Assembly (NCBI GenBank): GCA_031732755.1
Contig: JAVMKI010000059.1
Location: forward strand, 35,221-99,220
Origin: Contendibacter sp031732755
GTDB lineage: Bacteria; Pseudomonadota; Gammaproteobacteria; Competibacterales; Competibacteraceae
Direction of reading: 5' to 3'
Length of the DNA stretch: 64,000 nucleotides
How positions within the stretch are numbered: the first letter of the stretch is position 1; each line of letters starts with the position of its first letter. The notes under the pieces are model-generated. The model was not told where the DNA came from. It did not search any database and saw only the letters and a program-made list of their open reading frames with translations. This document shows positions 16,720 to 25,225 of this stretch, in pieces. Position numbers and translations under genes: made by a program.

Positions 16720-17340
16720 TCAGTCGGGCAGATGTTGCAGCCGCTCGGCCAGCCGGCCGAGCTCGGCCGCCGAGTTCGCGCCCAGCTTCGCCATAAGCTG
16801 CGCGCGTTGCAGCTTGACGGTACGTTCCGCGATCCCTAGCGCGTCGGCGATCTGCTTGTTGATCTGACCGGCGACGATCCGGTCGAAGACCGCGCGCTCG
16901 CGGGGGGTCAGCGCGGCGAAGGCCGCGCGCAGCCGCTTCGCCTCCGCGCGGGCCGCGCGCTGGGCCGCGTCGCGGTCGAGCGCGCGCTGGAGCGCCTCGA
17001 ACAGGGCCTCGCGTTCGACCGGCTTGGTCAGAAAATCCACCGCGCCGGCTTTCATCGCCCGCACGCTGGCGGCCACGTCGGCGTAGCCGGTCAGAAAGAC
17101 CACCGGCAACGGGCTGCCCTGGCACCGCAGGGCCGCTTGCAGGTCGAGACCCGATGGCCCTGGCATTCGCACGTCCAGCAGCACGCAGCCGGGACGATCC
17201 GGCGGCGGCCGCAACAGAAAATCACCCGTCGAGGCGTAGCCGCGCGCCTCAAAGCCGGCTGCGTCGAGCAACCGCAGCAGCGCGGTCCGCAGCGACTCGT
17301 CGTCATCGACGACGTGGATCAGGGGTGAAAGGGTGGTCAT
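16720..17340 (-). CDS. FixJ/NarL-type response regulator
   Basis: The 206-residue protein has an N-terminal receiver (HVVDDDESLRTALLRLLDAA, acceptor Asp in CVLLDVRMPGPSGLD, Lys in DFLTKPVERE) and a LuxR-type helix-turn-helix (LTPRERAVFDRIVAGQINKQ, then AERTVKLQRAQLMAKLG). The linker is Ala- and Arg-rich. ATG 17340 overlaps the stop of the sensor kinase gene (ATGA), which fixes the start and shows cotranscription. It should bind DNA after phosphorylation by that kinase. Targets are unknown; the sulfatase and phosphatase genes downstream are candidates by position. Confidence 0.92.
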   Translation of the reverse strand: MTTLSPLIHVVDDDESLRTALLRLLDAAGFEARGYASTGDFLLRPPPDRPGCVLLDVRMPGPSGLDLQAALRCQGSPLPVVFLTGYADVAASVRAMKAGAVDFLTKPVEREALFEALQRALDRDAAQRAARAEAKRLRAAFAALTPRERAVFDRIVAGQINKQIADALGIAERTVKLQRAQLMAKLGANSAAELGRLAERLQHLPD

Positions 17341-19217
17341 GCCGGCCCCAGCGAACCCGCGTCGCCGGCCACGGGCCATTCGGCCTGGAACACCGCGCCT
17401 TCGCCAAGACGGGATTCGGCCCGGATGCGGCCGCCATGGACCTCGACGAGGGTGCGGGCAATCGACAGCCCCAGCCCCATGCCCCGGCGCTTGGTGCTGA
17501 AGAATGAATCGAACAGCTTCGGCAGGTGCTCGGGGGCGATGCCATGACCACGATCGCGTACCACGAGGATCACGCGGTCCGCGTCGCGTTCGACGGACAC
17601 GGCGACCGTGCGCCGGGCCTCGGGCAGGCCGTTCACCGCATCCAGGGCGTTGAGCACCAGATTGAGGAGCACCTGCTGGATTTGAACCCGGTCGCCGACC
17701 AGTGGAGCGGTGGTCGCGGCGGGTCGCACCTCGAGCGCCACCCCGCGCCGCCGCGCTTCGGGCTGTAGCACAGGCTCCATTTCCCTGACGGCGCTGTTCA
17801 GATCGAAGGGTTGCCGTTCGACCGGTTGCCTGGCCAGCAACGCCCGCAGCCGCTGGATTACCACGCTGGCCCGCAGGTCGTCGCGGCGGATGTCGGCGAG
17901 AATCGCGCGCAGTTCGTCGCGCTGATCCGCGCCGGAGGCGAGCAGGAGATCGGCGGTGTCGGCGTTGCTCAGAATCGCGCCGAGCGGCTGGTTGATCTCG
18001 TGGGCGATCGCGCCCGTCAATTCCCCGGCGACCGCCAGCCGCGCCGCGTGCGCCAGTTCGAAGCGCTGTTGCTGTACGGCCAGATTGGCCAGGCGGCGAC
18101 GGCGGCGTTCGACGAGGAGCCAGGCAATCAGCCCCGCTTGAAGCAAGAACACGGCGGCGGCCATGATCGCTTCGTTTCGGTGCGCCTCCAGAAACGTCGG
18201 TTCTTTGAACCGCACGATGGCGTCGCCCGGAATCGCGTTCGCGTCGATGTCCCAGCGGCGGACCTGCCGCCAGTCAACGTTCACGGTCGGGAGCATGATC
18301 TCCGGCAAGCGCAGCGCGGTGGGCGCGACGCCGGCGAGTAAAGCGTTCGCGATCTCTCCCGCCTGTCGTCCCATGGCCCCGAAATTCGGCATGGAGCCAC
18401 CGACGATGCCGGTACCAATGAAGGTATCGAACGGTCCGTACACCGGCGCGGCGGCGGCGGCGGCCATGAGCCGGGCGGCTTCGCGAGGGGAGAACTGGCG
18501 ACCCACGCCGTCCTCGAAATAGCCGGGCGTGAATACCACGGCGTCGCCGCCCAACTCGCTCAGCCGTTTCAATATCGCATCAGTTGGCAGGCCGACAAGA
18601 AACTCGACTGTCACCCGGTCCTGGAATTGCGAGATTTCGCCGCGCAGCTTGGCTTCCCAGGCGTGATCCTGCGCGGAGGTACCCGTCACCACCACCAGCC
18701 GCCGGGCCCGCGGATGCCAGCGCAGCGCCAGGTCGATGGTGCCCGGGAAATCGTATTCAATGGGGACGCCAACCACGTCGGCGGGCAGCGGCGGAAGCGA
18801 TGACAGGAACGACCGGGCCACGGCCCCGTGGACCATCGGGATCCGTGGGAACAGCTCGGCGCGATGGCGGAGCAGGAAATCGAGCGATTCTTCACCCGCA
18901 GCGACCAGGACACCCGGCGGCCGCCGGGCGTACTTCTCGTTCAGGAATAGGGCCAGGGCGCGAATGTAGGACGCACCGTCGAAGCGGGGATAATCGAGAA
19001 ACTCGGCGCTCAGCTCGGTCGAATCGGCGAGTGTCTCGCGCAGGCCGGCTTCAAATTCAAGGTTCGCCGGCAACAGCCGATGGTTGGAATACAGCACGAG
19101 GACGTGCCGGGTCTCCCCGGCCAGGGCGGCTGGCGCCAGCAGGAAACCACACGCGACCAAGAGCCATACAAGGGATGATCGGGCATTGGGGCTGGCAGTG
19201 GGCATCGTTACCGTCAT
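17337..19217 (-). CDS. Sensor histidine kinase with ABC-type substrate-binding input domain
   Basis: The protein of about 626 residues begins with a signal or anchor (SSLVWLLVACGFLLAPAA) and a periplasmic domain like the ABC_sub_bind family (VLVLYSNHRLLPANLEFEAG). A transmembrane helix (AAAVFLLQAGLIAWLLVE) follows, then HisKA (GAIAHEINQPLGAI, phospho-His) and HATPase (GRGMGLGL-type G2 box as KRRGMGLGLSIARTLVEVHG). It should autophosphorylate on sensing a periplasmic ligand and pass phosphate to the FixJ-type regulator that overlaps its 3' end. ATG 19217 is preferred; ATG 19205 is an alternative. The frame is open further upstream but without similarity. Confidence 0.9.
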   Translation of the reverse strand: MTVTMPTASPNARSSLVWLLVACGFLLAPAALAGETRHVLVLYSNHRLLPANLEFEAGLRETLADSTELSAEFLDYPRFDGASYIRALALFLNEKYARRPPGVLVAAGEESLDFLLRHRAELFPRIPMVHGAVARSFLSSLPPLPADVVGVPIEYDFPGTIDLALRWHPRARRLVVVTGTSAQDHAWEAKLRGEISQFQDRVTVEFLVGLPTDAILKRLSELGGDAVVFTPGYFEDGVGRQFSPREAARLMAAAAAAPVYGPFDTFIGTGIVGGSMPNFGAMGRQAGEIANALLAGVAPTALRLPEIMLPTVNVDWRQVRRWDIDANAIPGDAIVRFKEPTFLEAHRNEAIMAAAVFLLQAGLIAWLLVERRRRRLANLAVQQQRFELAHAARLAVAGELTGAIAHEINQPLGAILSNADTADLLLASGADQRDELRAILADIRRDDLRASVVIQRLRALLARQPVERQPFDLNSAVREMEPVLQPEARRRGVALEVRPAATTAPLVGDRVQIQQVLLNLVLNALDAVNGLPEARRTVAVSVERDADRVILVVRDRGHGIAPEHLPKLFDSFFSTKRRGMGLGLSIARTLVEVHGGRIRAESRLGEGAVFQAEWPVAGDAGSLGPA

Positions 19218-19555
19218 TCCGTCGAAAACGCTGATAACAGCTTCGCTCTTATTGGGCCATATTCTGGCGCACGGGGGTTTGCAGGTCGATCCCCAAGGCA
19301 GCGCAATCGGCTGTGAAGTGGGGACGAATATAGAGCCTTTATCGCCCAAGACCAGCCCCTCGATGGCTTGAAGTGTTAGCCGCTAATCAGGTCGCCAGGG
19401 GCAGGGCTTTCAAGGTGCTCTCTCTGCTTTCCGTTGGGCCAGCTGCGTATTCCACGGGAAACTGGACACCGATTCCACGGGAAACTGGACACCTGAAGTA
19501 GCGAAGTAACGCGCGGGATAACTGTGGCACCCTGGTCTTTTGACTGGAGGCTGGG

Positions 19556-21598
19556 GTGGCGAACACGAGGTTATCCATGCGTAAAATCGAAGAAGTTTTG
19601 CGGCTGCATCATGCGGGTTGCCGCTCCAACCGGGAGATCGCGCAGGCGGTGCGGGTTTCGCCCACGACGGTGGCGGACTACCTGCGGCGGGCGCGACAGG
19701 CCGGCTTGGGTTGGCCGCTGCCGGCGGATCTGACCGAGCGGGTCTTGGAAGCGGTCTTGTTTCCGCCGACGGTGGCCTCCCGCATCCGGCGACCGGAACC
19801 GGATTGGGCGGCGATACACCGCCAGGTGGGGCGCTGCGGCGTGACCTTGGAGTTGCTGTGGCAGGAATACCGGGAACAGCAGCCCACCGGCTATCAGTAC
19901 AGCGCGTTTTGCCTGCACTACCGGGCGTTTGCCCGGCGCTTGCCGGTCACGTTACGTCAGAGCCACGCCCCGGGCGAGCGGCTGTTTGTCGACTACAGCG
20001 GCCAAATCGTTCCTGTCATTGACGCGATCACGGGCGAAGAACGGTCGGCCCAGATTTTTGTCGCCGTGCTGGGCGCGTCGAACTACACCTTCGTGGAAGC
20101 GACCTGGAGCCAAGGGTTGGCCGACTGGCTCGGCTCGCACGTGCGCTGCCTGGAGTTCTTGGGCGGCGTTCCCGAACTGCTGGTGCCGGACAACCTCAAA
20201 AGCGCGGTCAAGTCCCCCTCGCGCTACGAGCCGGATTTGAACCCCAGCTACGCCGAGCTGGCCGCGCACTACGGCGTGACGGTGCTGCCGGCCCGCGCGC
20301 GCAAACCCCGCGACAAGGCCAAGGTCGAGGCCGGCGTGCTCTTGGCCCAGCGCTGGATCCTGGCCCGCTTGCGCCGCCGGCGCTTCTTCGGCCTCGACGA
20401 GCTCAACCGCGCCATCCAGCCCTTGTTGGCGGAACTCAACCACCGCCCCTTCAAGCGGCTGCCCGGCTCCCGGCAGAGCGCGTTCGAGACGCTGGACCGT
20501 CCCGCGCTCAAGCCCCTTCCGCCAACGCGCTACGAGTTCGCCGAGTGGAAACGGGCGGTGGTCGGCATCGACTATCACGTCGAACTGGGGCGGCATTATT
20601 ACTCGGTGCCCTATCGCTACGTGTAGAGGACTGAAATCGAAAACGGTCAGGACTGCAATCAGCGCGATTTCAGGACTGAATTAACTGCAACCATCGGCGC
20701 CGTCAGGACCACATTATCTGCAACTGAGACTGCAATTATCGCTGTAGGACTGAATTCATCGAGTCCGGGACCGAATTATTTGCAACTGAACGAGGGTCGT
20801 TGTTGGGCACATTCGTCGCTGTTCCTGATGGGTACACCCCAGCGAAGCAACCGATATGAGACAGTTTGGGTGTTTTATTAGGGTGGTTTTAGCTGATTTG
20901 AGCCGCTACCGTGCCAGGGTCTAGACCCTAATAAGACAAAGAACACCCTATCAGTGAGTTGCAAATAATGTGGTCCTGACAGCAATGATTTCAGTCCCGC
21001 ATGGATAATTGCAGTCTCAGTTGCAGTTAATCCGGTCCTGACACCGGCTACAGTTGCAAATAATGTGGTCCCAAAACTGCGCTGATTTCAGTCCTGACTG
21101 TTTTCGATTTCAGTCCTCTACAGCTACGCGCGCCAGCCGGTGGACGTGCGCGCCACCGCCGCCACCGTCGAAATCTTCCACCGGGGCGAGCGCCTCGCCA
21201 GCCATCCGCGCTGCCGGCTGCCCGGCCGGCACACCACAACCGCCGCCCATCTGGCGCCGGCCCATCAGGCGGTGGCGGGTTGGAACGCCCCGCGGTTCCT
21301 GGCCTGGGCGGCCCAGATCGGTCCCGACACCCAAACCGTCATCGAGCGCGTCCTTCGGGCGCGCGCCCATCCCCAGCAGGGCTATCGCACCGCGCTGGGC
21401 ATCTTGCGTCTGGCCAAGGCTTACGGCAACGAGCGCCTGGAAGCCGCCTGCCGGCGCGCCGCCCGGCTCCAGGCCCCGACTTACCGCAGTCTCGCCTCGA
21501 TCCTCAAGCACGGCCTGGACCGCCAGACCGCCGCGCCCCTTCAAGCCGCGTTGCCTCTCCAACACGATAACGTGCGCGGCCCGTCTTATTACCACTGA
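19556..21598 (+). pseudogene. istA: istA transposase, split by a 501-bp insertion
   Basis: The first part (19556-20626) has an N-terminal helix-turn-helix (SNREIAQAVRVSPTTVADYL) and the DDE core: LFVDYSGQ, LLVPDNLKSAV and KAKVEAGV. It ends at an early TAG inside the insertion. The frame resumes at 21123 with SYARQPVDVRATAATVEIFH and runs to 21598. Removing 20622-21128 (one repeat plus the element) rejoins PYRYARQPVD in frame and gives 511 residues, the normal IstA length. The start is GTG 19556 with GGAGG five bases upstream. The transposase should be inactive unless the insertion is lost. Confidence 0.9.
20622..21122. mobile_element. 501-bp non-autonomous (MITE-like) element inside istA
   Basis: The element has 44-bp terminal inverted repeats with two mismatches, both starting TGTAGAGGACTGAAATCG. 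It is flanked by the 6-bp direct repeat GCTACG (20616-20621 and 21123-21128). It has no coding capacity. Sub-terminal copies of a CAGGACCACATTAT-like motif occur in both orientations, as in elements whose transposase binds several end repeats. The middle holds an imperfect hairpin (GGGTGTT with TTATTAGGGT near 20866-20884, complement near 20930-20955). TG...CA termini and multiple end repeats suggest mobilisation by an IS21- or IS481-like transposase encoded elsewhere. Confidence 0.85.
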
Positions 21599-21611
21599 GA
21601 GGAACCTCCCG

Positions 21612-22367
21612 ATGCTCCACCATCCCACCGGCGAACGCCTGGCCCAACTTCGGTTGTTCGGCATGGTCCACGCCTTGGCCGAACAGGCTCAAACCCCCGA
21701 CCTCCACGCCCTGACCTTCGAAGACCGGCTGGGCTTGCTGGTCGACCGCGAGATCGCCGAGCGACAGAACCGGCAGCTTCACCACCGCCTGCGGCAAGCC
21801 CGCCTCAAGCAGGCCGCCGCCGCCGAGGATATCGACTACCGTCACCCGCGCGGCCTGGATCGGGCCTTGGTGCGCCGGCTCCTCGTGGGCGATTGGGTCC
21901 GCGCCCGCCAGAACGTGCTGGTCACCGGCCCCACCGGCGTCGGCAAAACCTATCTCGCCTGCGCCCTGGCCAACGCCGCCTGCCGCCAGGGCCATACCGC
22001 CCTTTATCAGCGCTTACCCCGCTTGTTCGAGGAACTCACCCTCGCCCGCGCCGATGGCCGCTATCTTAAATGGGTGGCGACCCTGGCCAAGGTCGAGGTC
22101 CTCGTCCTCGACGACTGGGGCCTGGCGCCGCTCGACGATGAACGCCGCCGCGACCTGCTCGAAATCCTCGACGAGCGCTATCAAACCCGCTCCACCGTGG
22201 TCGCCAGCCAACTGCCCGTCTCCCACTGGCATGACGCCCTGGGCAACCCAACCTTGGCCGACGCCATCCTCGACCGCTTGGTCCACCACGCCCATCCGCT
22301 CGCTCTGACCGGCGAGTCCTTACGAAAACGCCAGCCAACATTGACGGAGGAACCCGCCCAGGAGTAA
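21612..22367 (+). CDS. istB: IstB-type AAA+ ATPase of IS21
   Basis: The 251-residue protein has Walker A GPTGVGKTYLA, Walker B VLVLDDWGLAPL and sensor region TVVASQLPVSHW, the usual IstB/DnaC-like pattern. IstB assists the IstA transposase in target-site selection. ATG 21612 lies 13 bp behind the istA stop with a GAGG element close upstream. The gene looks intact although its partner istA is broken. Confidence 0.93.
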   Translation: MLHHPTGERLAQLRLFGMVHALAEQAQTPDLHALTFEDRLGLLVDREIAERQNRQLHHRLRQARLKQAAAAEDIDYRHPRGLDRALVRRLLVGDWVRARQNVLVTGPTGVGKTYLACALANAACRQGHTALYQRLPRLFEELTLARADGRYLKWVATLAKVEVLVLDDWGLAPLDDERRRDLLEILDERYQTRSTVVASQLPVSHWHDALGNPTLADAILDRLVHHAHPLALTGESLRKRQPTLTEEPAQE

Positions 22368-22534
22368 ACCATTTCCACCCCGCGCGTCGCTTCGCTCCGA
22401 CTGTCCACTTTGCCGTGGAACAGCCGTCCACTTTGCGTGGAATACGCAATGGAGAGAGTTACCGTAGTCCCAAACCCCTGCCGCCACCGGCCCCACCCCC
22501 GGTTGCGAAAGGCGTCAAAAGCAGCCATTCTTGA

Positions 22535-22618
22535 GGGCGTTCGAACCCCTGATTTCGGCACGTTGTGGTGGCGCCATTACGGCGAAAATCGCCGGCGCCA
22601 TTACGCCGCAAATTGACA
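22535..22618 (-). mobile_element. Remnant end of a second IS21-like element
   Basis: Reading leftward from 22618 the sequence starts TGTCAATTTGCGGCG and contains two spaced copies of CCGTAATGGCGCC-like repeats, the pattern of an IS21-family terminus. It truncates the GNAT toxin gene at 22619. The intact IS21 begins further left, so an older element was probably inserted here and then largely replaced or deleted. The inner boundary is uncertain. Confidence 0.6.
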
Positions 22619-22890
22619 CCCGGAATCGGAAAGCGCGGCAGTCGGTCCAGTTCGGGCCGCCGGGCGACCGACGCCCGGTCGACGCTGACCGTCGCCAGGC
22701 TGAAATACCCGGCCAGCCGCGGCGTTCCCATTGCCGTATCGAGGGCCAGATACGTTCGGGCCAATAAATCCTTCTCGGCGTGGCGCAAGGCGTACCGCTG
22801 GAGGTAGTCGACGAGCGACGCCTGGGGATTTTGGAAGTCGGCCAGCAGGGGGCGATGGGATCGGTTCAGCGGTTCGAGGCGCAGCGTCAT
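22619..22890 (-). pseudogene. GNAT-family toxin gene, 3' truncated by an IS end
   Basis: About 90 residues remain: DFQNPQASLVDYLQRYALRH, ARTYLAL, LAGYFSLATVSV and the end PRFPIPGV. This is the N-terminal half of TacT-like acetyltransferase toxins, which normally continue with the acetyl-CoA binding loop. Here coding similarity stops exactly at the IS terminus at 22618, so the acetyltransferase site is missing and the toxin should be dead. The gene starts 3 bp past the stop of its intact antitoxin gene. Confidence 0.75.
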
Positions 22891-22893
22891 GAC

Positions 22894-23292
22894 TCACGCC
22901 GCCGGCGGCCAATGCAGGGCCGGCGGCCGGCGGTCCGCCCGCGCCAGGTTCGCCAGCGCCGCGCGCAGGGCGGGGGGTGGATCGAAACCACCATCGAGCA
23001 CGGCGGCCAGGCGGCGGATTTCGGCGTCGCTCAGCGCCAGCCGCGCGCCGACCGGCCGCTCGACCGGGGTGCGCAGTCGTTCCAGGGCCGGATGCACCAA
23101 GGGTTCGCTTTCGCCGTCGCGGCGCGCTTCGATGGTCCGCCCGAGCTCGGCCTGCCGCGCGACCCAGCCGGCGATGGCCGCCATCTCGCGCAACAGCTCG
23201 GCCTTCTGGTTCGGTTCGAGGCCGAGCCGCGCGCGCAGCCGGTCGAGTTCGGCGTCGAGTACGGCGTTGGTCAGGGCTTGAAAGCGGGACAT
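22894..23292 (-). CDS. Putative antitoxin paired with the broken GNAT toxin
   Basis: The 132-residue protein starts MSRFQALTNAVLDAELDRLR. It is mostly helical and Arg-rich and ends in a Pro-rich tail. I do not recognise a named DNA-binding fold. Its place directly before a GNAT-toxin start and behind a perfect palindromic operator fits an antitoxin-first operon. AGGAGGTG ahead of ATG 23292 is a strong ribosome site. With the toxin truncated, this gene may be an orphan regulator. Confidence 0.55.
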   Translation of the reverse strand: MSRFQALTNAVLDAELDRLRARLGLEPNQKAELLREMAAIAGWVARQAELGRTIEARRDGESEPLVHPALERLRTPVERPVGARLALSDAEIRRLAAVLDGGFDPPPALRAALANLARADRRPPALHWPPAA

Positions 23293-23302
23293 GGGGCACC
23301 TC

Positions 23303-23328
23303 CTATTGAGTAAAATATTACTCAATAG
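23303..23328. promoter_or_regulatory. Palindromic operator of the antitoxin gene
   Basis: Eleven-base perfect arms (CTATTGAGTAA / TTACTCAATAG) are separated by AATA. The site lies 10 bp upstream of the antitoxin start and overlaps its ribosome site, consistent with autorepression by the antitoxin. The ACTC/GAGT cores also resemble the plasmid's partition boxes. Confidence 0.65.
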
Positions 23329-23606
23329 AGAGGGGGCTGGCAAGCCGGGCGCTCGCCGGCCAACCGTCACCTTTCCATTCGGCCCATCGCCAGGTTGGCA
23401 TCCGGTCATTCAAAAGGCAGCCGTCCGACTGGAGGCTACTGCCCCGCCGGTTCGAGCTGGAGTCCGCGCCGATCACGGCGCTGCTGAGGACGCTGATGAC
23501 CCATCGGGTACGCGACCCGGACGACGATTCCACCTCGCCTGACCGGGGGAGTGGGTGTGCGCGGCCAAGACCACGCGGGTTGCCGAGTTGCTTAACCGAT
23601 GAAGGA
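23329..23606. other. Non-coding gap between ardC and the antitoxin operon
   Basis: A GC-rich stretch with no recognised gene. A minus-strand open frame (23318-23644) crosses it but has an unnatural composition and no family resemblance. It marks the edge between the IS-rich junction and the plasmid backbone. Confidence 0.35.
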
Positions 23607-24857
23607 TCACCTCCCACCGAGAACAGGCCCATGCGCTCGCTCATTTGGCCGCGACTTGTTGATCAACGTCTTCTGAGGCAACGCGGTGGTCACGGTAGGC
23701 GAAACCGGCATGGCCCCTGCCAAATCGCGGACCAACCGCCCCAGGTACCCCTCATCGTCGCCACGCCGGACGACCTCCCGCAGCGCCCCGCCGATCAGGC
23801 GCTGGTGGGCGATCAGGAGATCGTCAAAGGTGCGAATCGGCGCCGGAGAATCGGCGGTGGCGGGCATCCGCCCGTCGGGTTCCACCGACCCGGTCCGGGG
23901 CACGGCCACCCCCTGTTCCAACCGCAAGCGCGGATGCCGGTCCAGGATCAGATCGGCGATGGCCTGGGCATCCTTGGCCGCCCGGAAAATTTCCTTTCTG
24001 TCCTGGCGCAGCAGTTCCAGGTACATTGCCAGATAGGCGGCGTGCTCGTCCAGATCGTGCTGGCAGCCGAGTTCGGCATTGAGAAAGGCGCTGGCCAGTT
24101 CCGCGCGCAACTCCTCCCGAGCGTAGTCCGGCGCGCTCCGGTCGAAGGAGAACGGCCGGTTCAGTCGCCGTTCGTGCCCGGTCCAGTGCCCCAGTTCGTG
24201 AAAGGCCGTCCCGTAGTAGGCCGCGGCGCTGAGAAACCGCCCGCGCGGCGGCAGGACGATGCGGTCCTCGCTCGGCTGGTAGCAGGCGCGAGCGCCCCGG
24301 TGCTCGATCGCGGCGCCACTGCGCGCCAGCAGCGCCTCCAGGCGGGCTTCCGCGTCCCACGCCGCCTCCAGCGAGGGCTCCCCCGCGCCGTAGGCCTCCT
24401 CCAGCGTCGGCAGGCCCTCGATCTGCGAGGCGTGAAACACCGTCGAGCGCCGCAGCAGGGGCACGGTCCGGACCGCTTCATCCCCCTCCCCCACCAGCGC
24501 TCCCAGGTCGTCCCGATCCTCCGGCCCGACCTCCAGCAGCTTGTAAAAACAAATCGGCGTTCCCCGTTCCCCCTGGCGCACCTGCCAGCCGCGCGCTTCG
24601 GCTTGCCGGTAGCTGCACCAGCGCGGATCGCCGAACAACATGGACAATGGTAGTAACAGCAACACGTTGATACCGTGATAGGGCTGGCCGGTCGCGGCGT
24701 TGACCGGCAAGGCGGGCACGCCGGGGAGTCGAGGCGTGGTCCAGGGCTTCCGCCACGGCGCGGCGCCGGCCTCGATCATGGCCACGATGCGATCGGTCAC
24801 TTCCTGATAAAGATCGGGGTGGGAACCGCGCCCGCGACGGGTAGAAGCCGCCATCAC
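23607..24857 (-). CDS. ardC: ArdC-like antirestriction protein (ssDNA-binding, zincin)
   Basis: The 416-residue protein has the N-terminal ArdC ssDNA-binding domain (LYQEVTDRIVAMIEAGAAPW, NAATGQPYHGINVLLL) and a metallopeptidase-like domain with HELGHWTGHERRL near residue 220. The motif is HExGHxxGH, with further conserved YAREELRAELAS. ArdC proteins protect incoming plasmid DNA from host restriction during conjugation. It is the last gene of the long leftward trb operon; its start overlaps the stop of the gene before it (ATGA). The C-terminal 80 residues are Pro/Arg-rich and not conserved. Confidence 0.88.
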   Translation of the reverse strand: MMAASTRRGRGSHPDLYQEVTDRIVAMIEAGAAPWRKPWTTPRLPGVPALPVNAATGQPYHGINVLLLLPLSMLFGDPRWCSYRQAEARGWQVRQGERGTPICFYKLLEVGPEDRDDLGALVGEGDEAVRTVPLLRRSTVFHASQIEGLPTLEEAYGAGEPSLEAAWDAEARLEALLARSGAAIEHRGARACYQPSEDRIVLPPRGRFLSAAAYYGTAFHELGHWTGHERRLNRPFSFDRSAPDYAREELRAELASAFLNAELGCQHDLDEHAAYLAMYLELLRQDRKEIFRAAKDAQAIADLILDRHPRLRLEQGVAVPRTGSVEPDGRMPATADSPAPIRTFDDLLIAHQRLIGGALREVVRRGDDEGYLGRLVRDLAGAMPVSPTVTTALPQKTLINKSRPNERAHGPVLGGR

Positions 24858-25225
24858 TCCTCCTCGCTCTCGTCCCAGGGCGACAAGCCCAGTTCCTCGA
24901 TCTCGGTGGCGGTCAGGGGTTCGACGCCGCCGGCGAGCAGCAAGCAGGTGACTTCGTGGTAGAGGCGGAGCCGGGGCGTGTTGCCTTCGGCAGACCCAGG
25001 GAGTTGCTCCAGATCATCGCGGATGTCGCCGCGCAAGGCGGCTGCCACGCCGGATTCGCTCGACAGCGCTTCGATCAACCGCGCCAGGGTCAAGGTCTGG
25101 AGCCAGGCGTCGGGATCGAGCGACCCGGCCGGGGCGAGCTGGTCCACGATCCGCGCCAGCGCCGCGATCCGTTGCGGCCAGCGGTCGTTCCGGTCGGAGT
25201 CCGTCACGTCGTATGGGTCGGTCAT
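24854..25225 (-). CDS. Hypothetical plasmid protein in the trb operon
   Basis: The 123-residue acidic protein starts MTDPYDVTDSDRNDRWPQRI and ends DEEEE-like (PWDESEEE). It is helical with no recognised domain. ATG 25225 overlaps the upstream gene stop and its own stop overlaps the ardC start, so it is translationally coupled on both sides. The coupling suggests a role in transfer or in protecting transferred DNA, but this is only context. Confidence 0.65.
   Translation of the reverse strand: MTDPYDVTDSDRNDRWPQRIAALARIVDQLAPAGSLDPDAWLQTLTLARLIEALSSESGVAAALRGDIRDDLEQLPGSAEGNTPRLRLYHEVTCLLLAGGVEPLTATEIEELGLSPWDESEEE

Larger units (their letters stand above)
19444..22448 (+). mobile_element. 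IS21-family insertion sequence, interrupted by a nested element
   Basis: The ends are inverted repeats beginning TGCGTATTCCACG (left at 19444, right complement ending at 22448). Each end has a second copy of the sub-terminal repeat (TTCCACGGGAAACTGGACAC at left, CCGTGGAA/GTCCACTTTG at right), as expected for IS21. Inside are istA and istB. The length is 3005 bp, or 2498 bp once the nested 501-bp element and one 6-bp duplication are removed. No target duplication is visible at the outer ends (CCAGC versus ATGGA), which suggests a deletion or recombination across the element after insertion. Confidence 0.88.

Noticed and set aside
19380..23600. tRNA-targeted attachment site marking integration of the plasmid
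   Set aside because: No tRNA gene or direct repeat pair was found; the junction is made of IS sequences instead.
23318..23644. Short minus-strand gene after ardC (starts MSERMGLFSVGG)
   Set aside because: It overlaps the ardC end and the antitoxin operator, has biased composition and no visible ribosome site.
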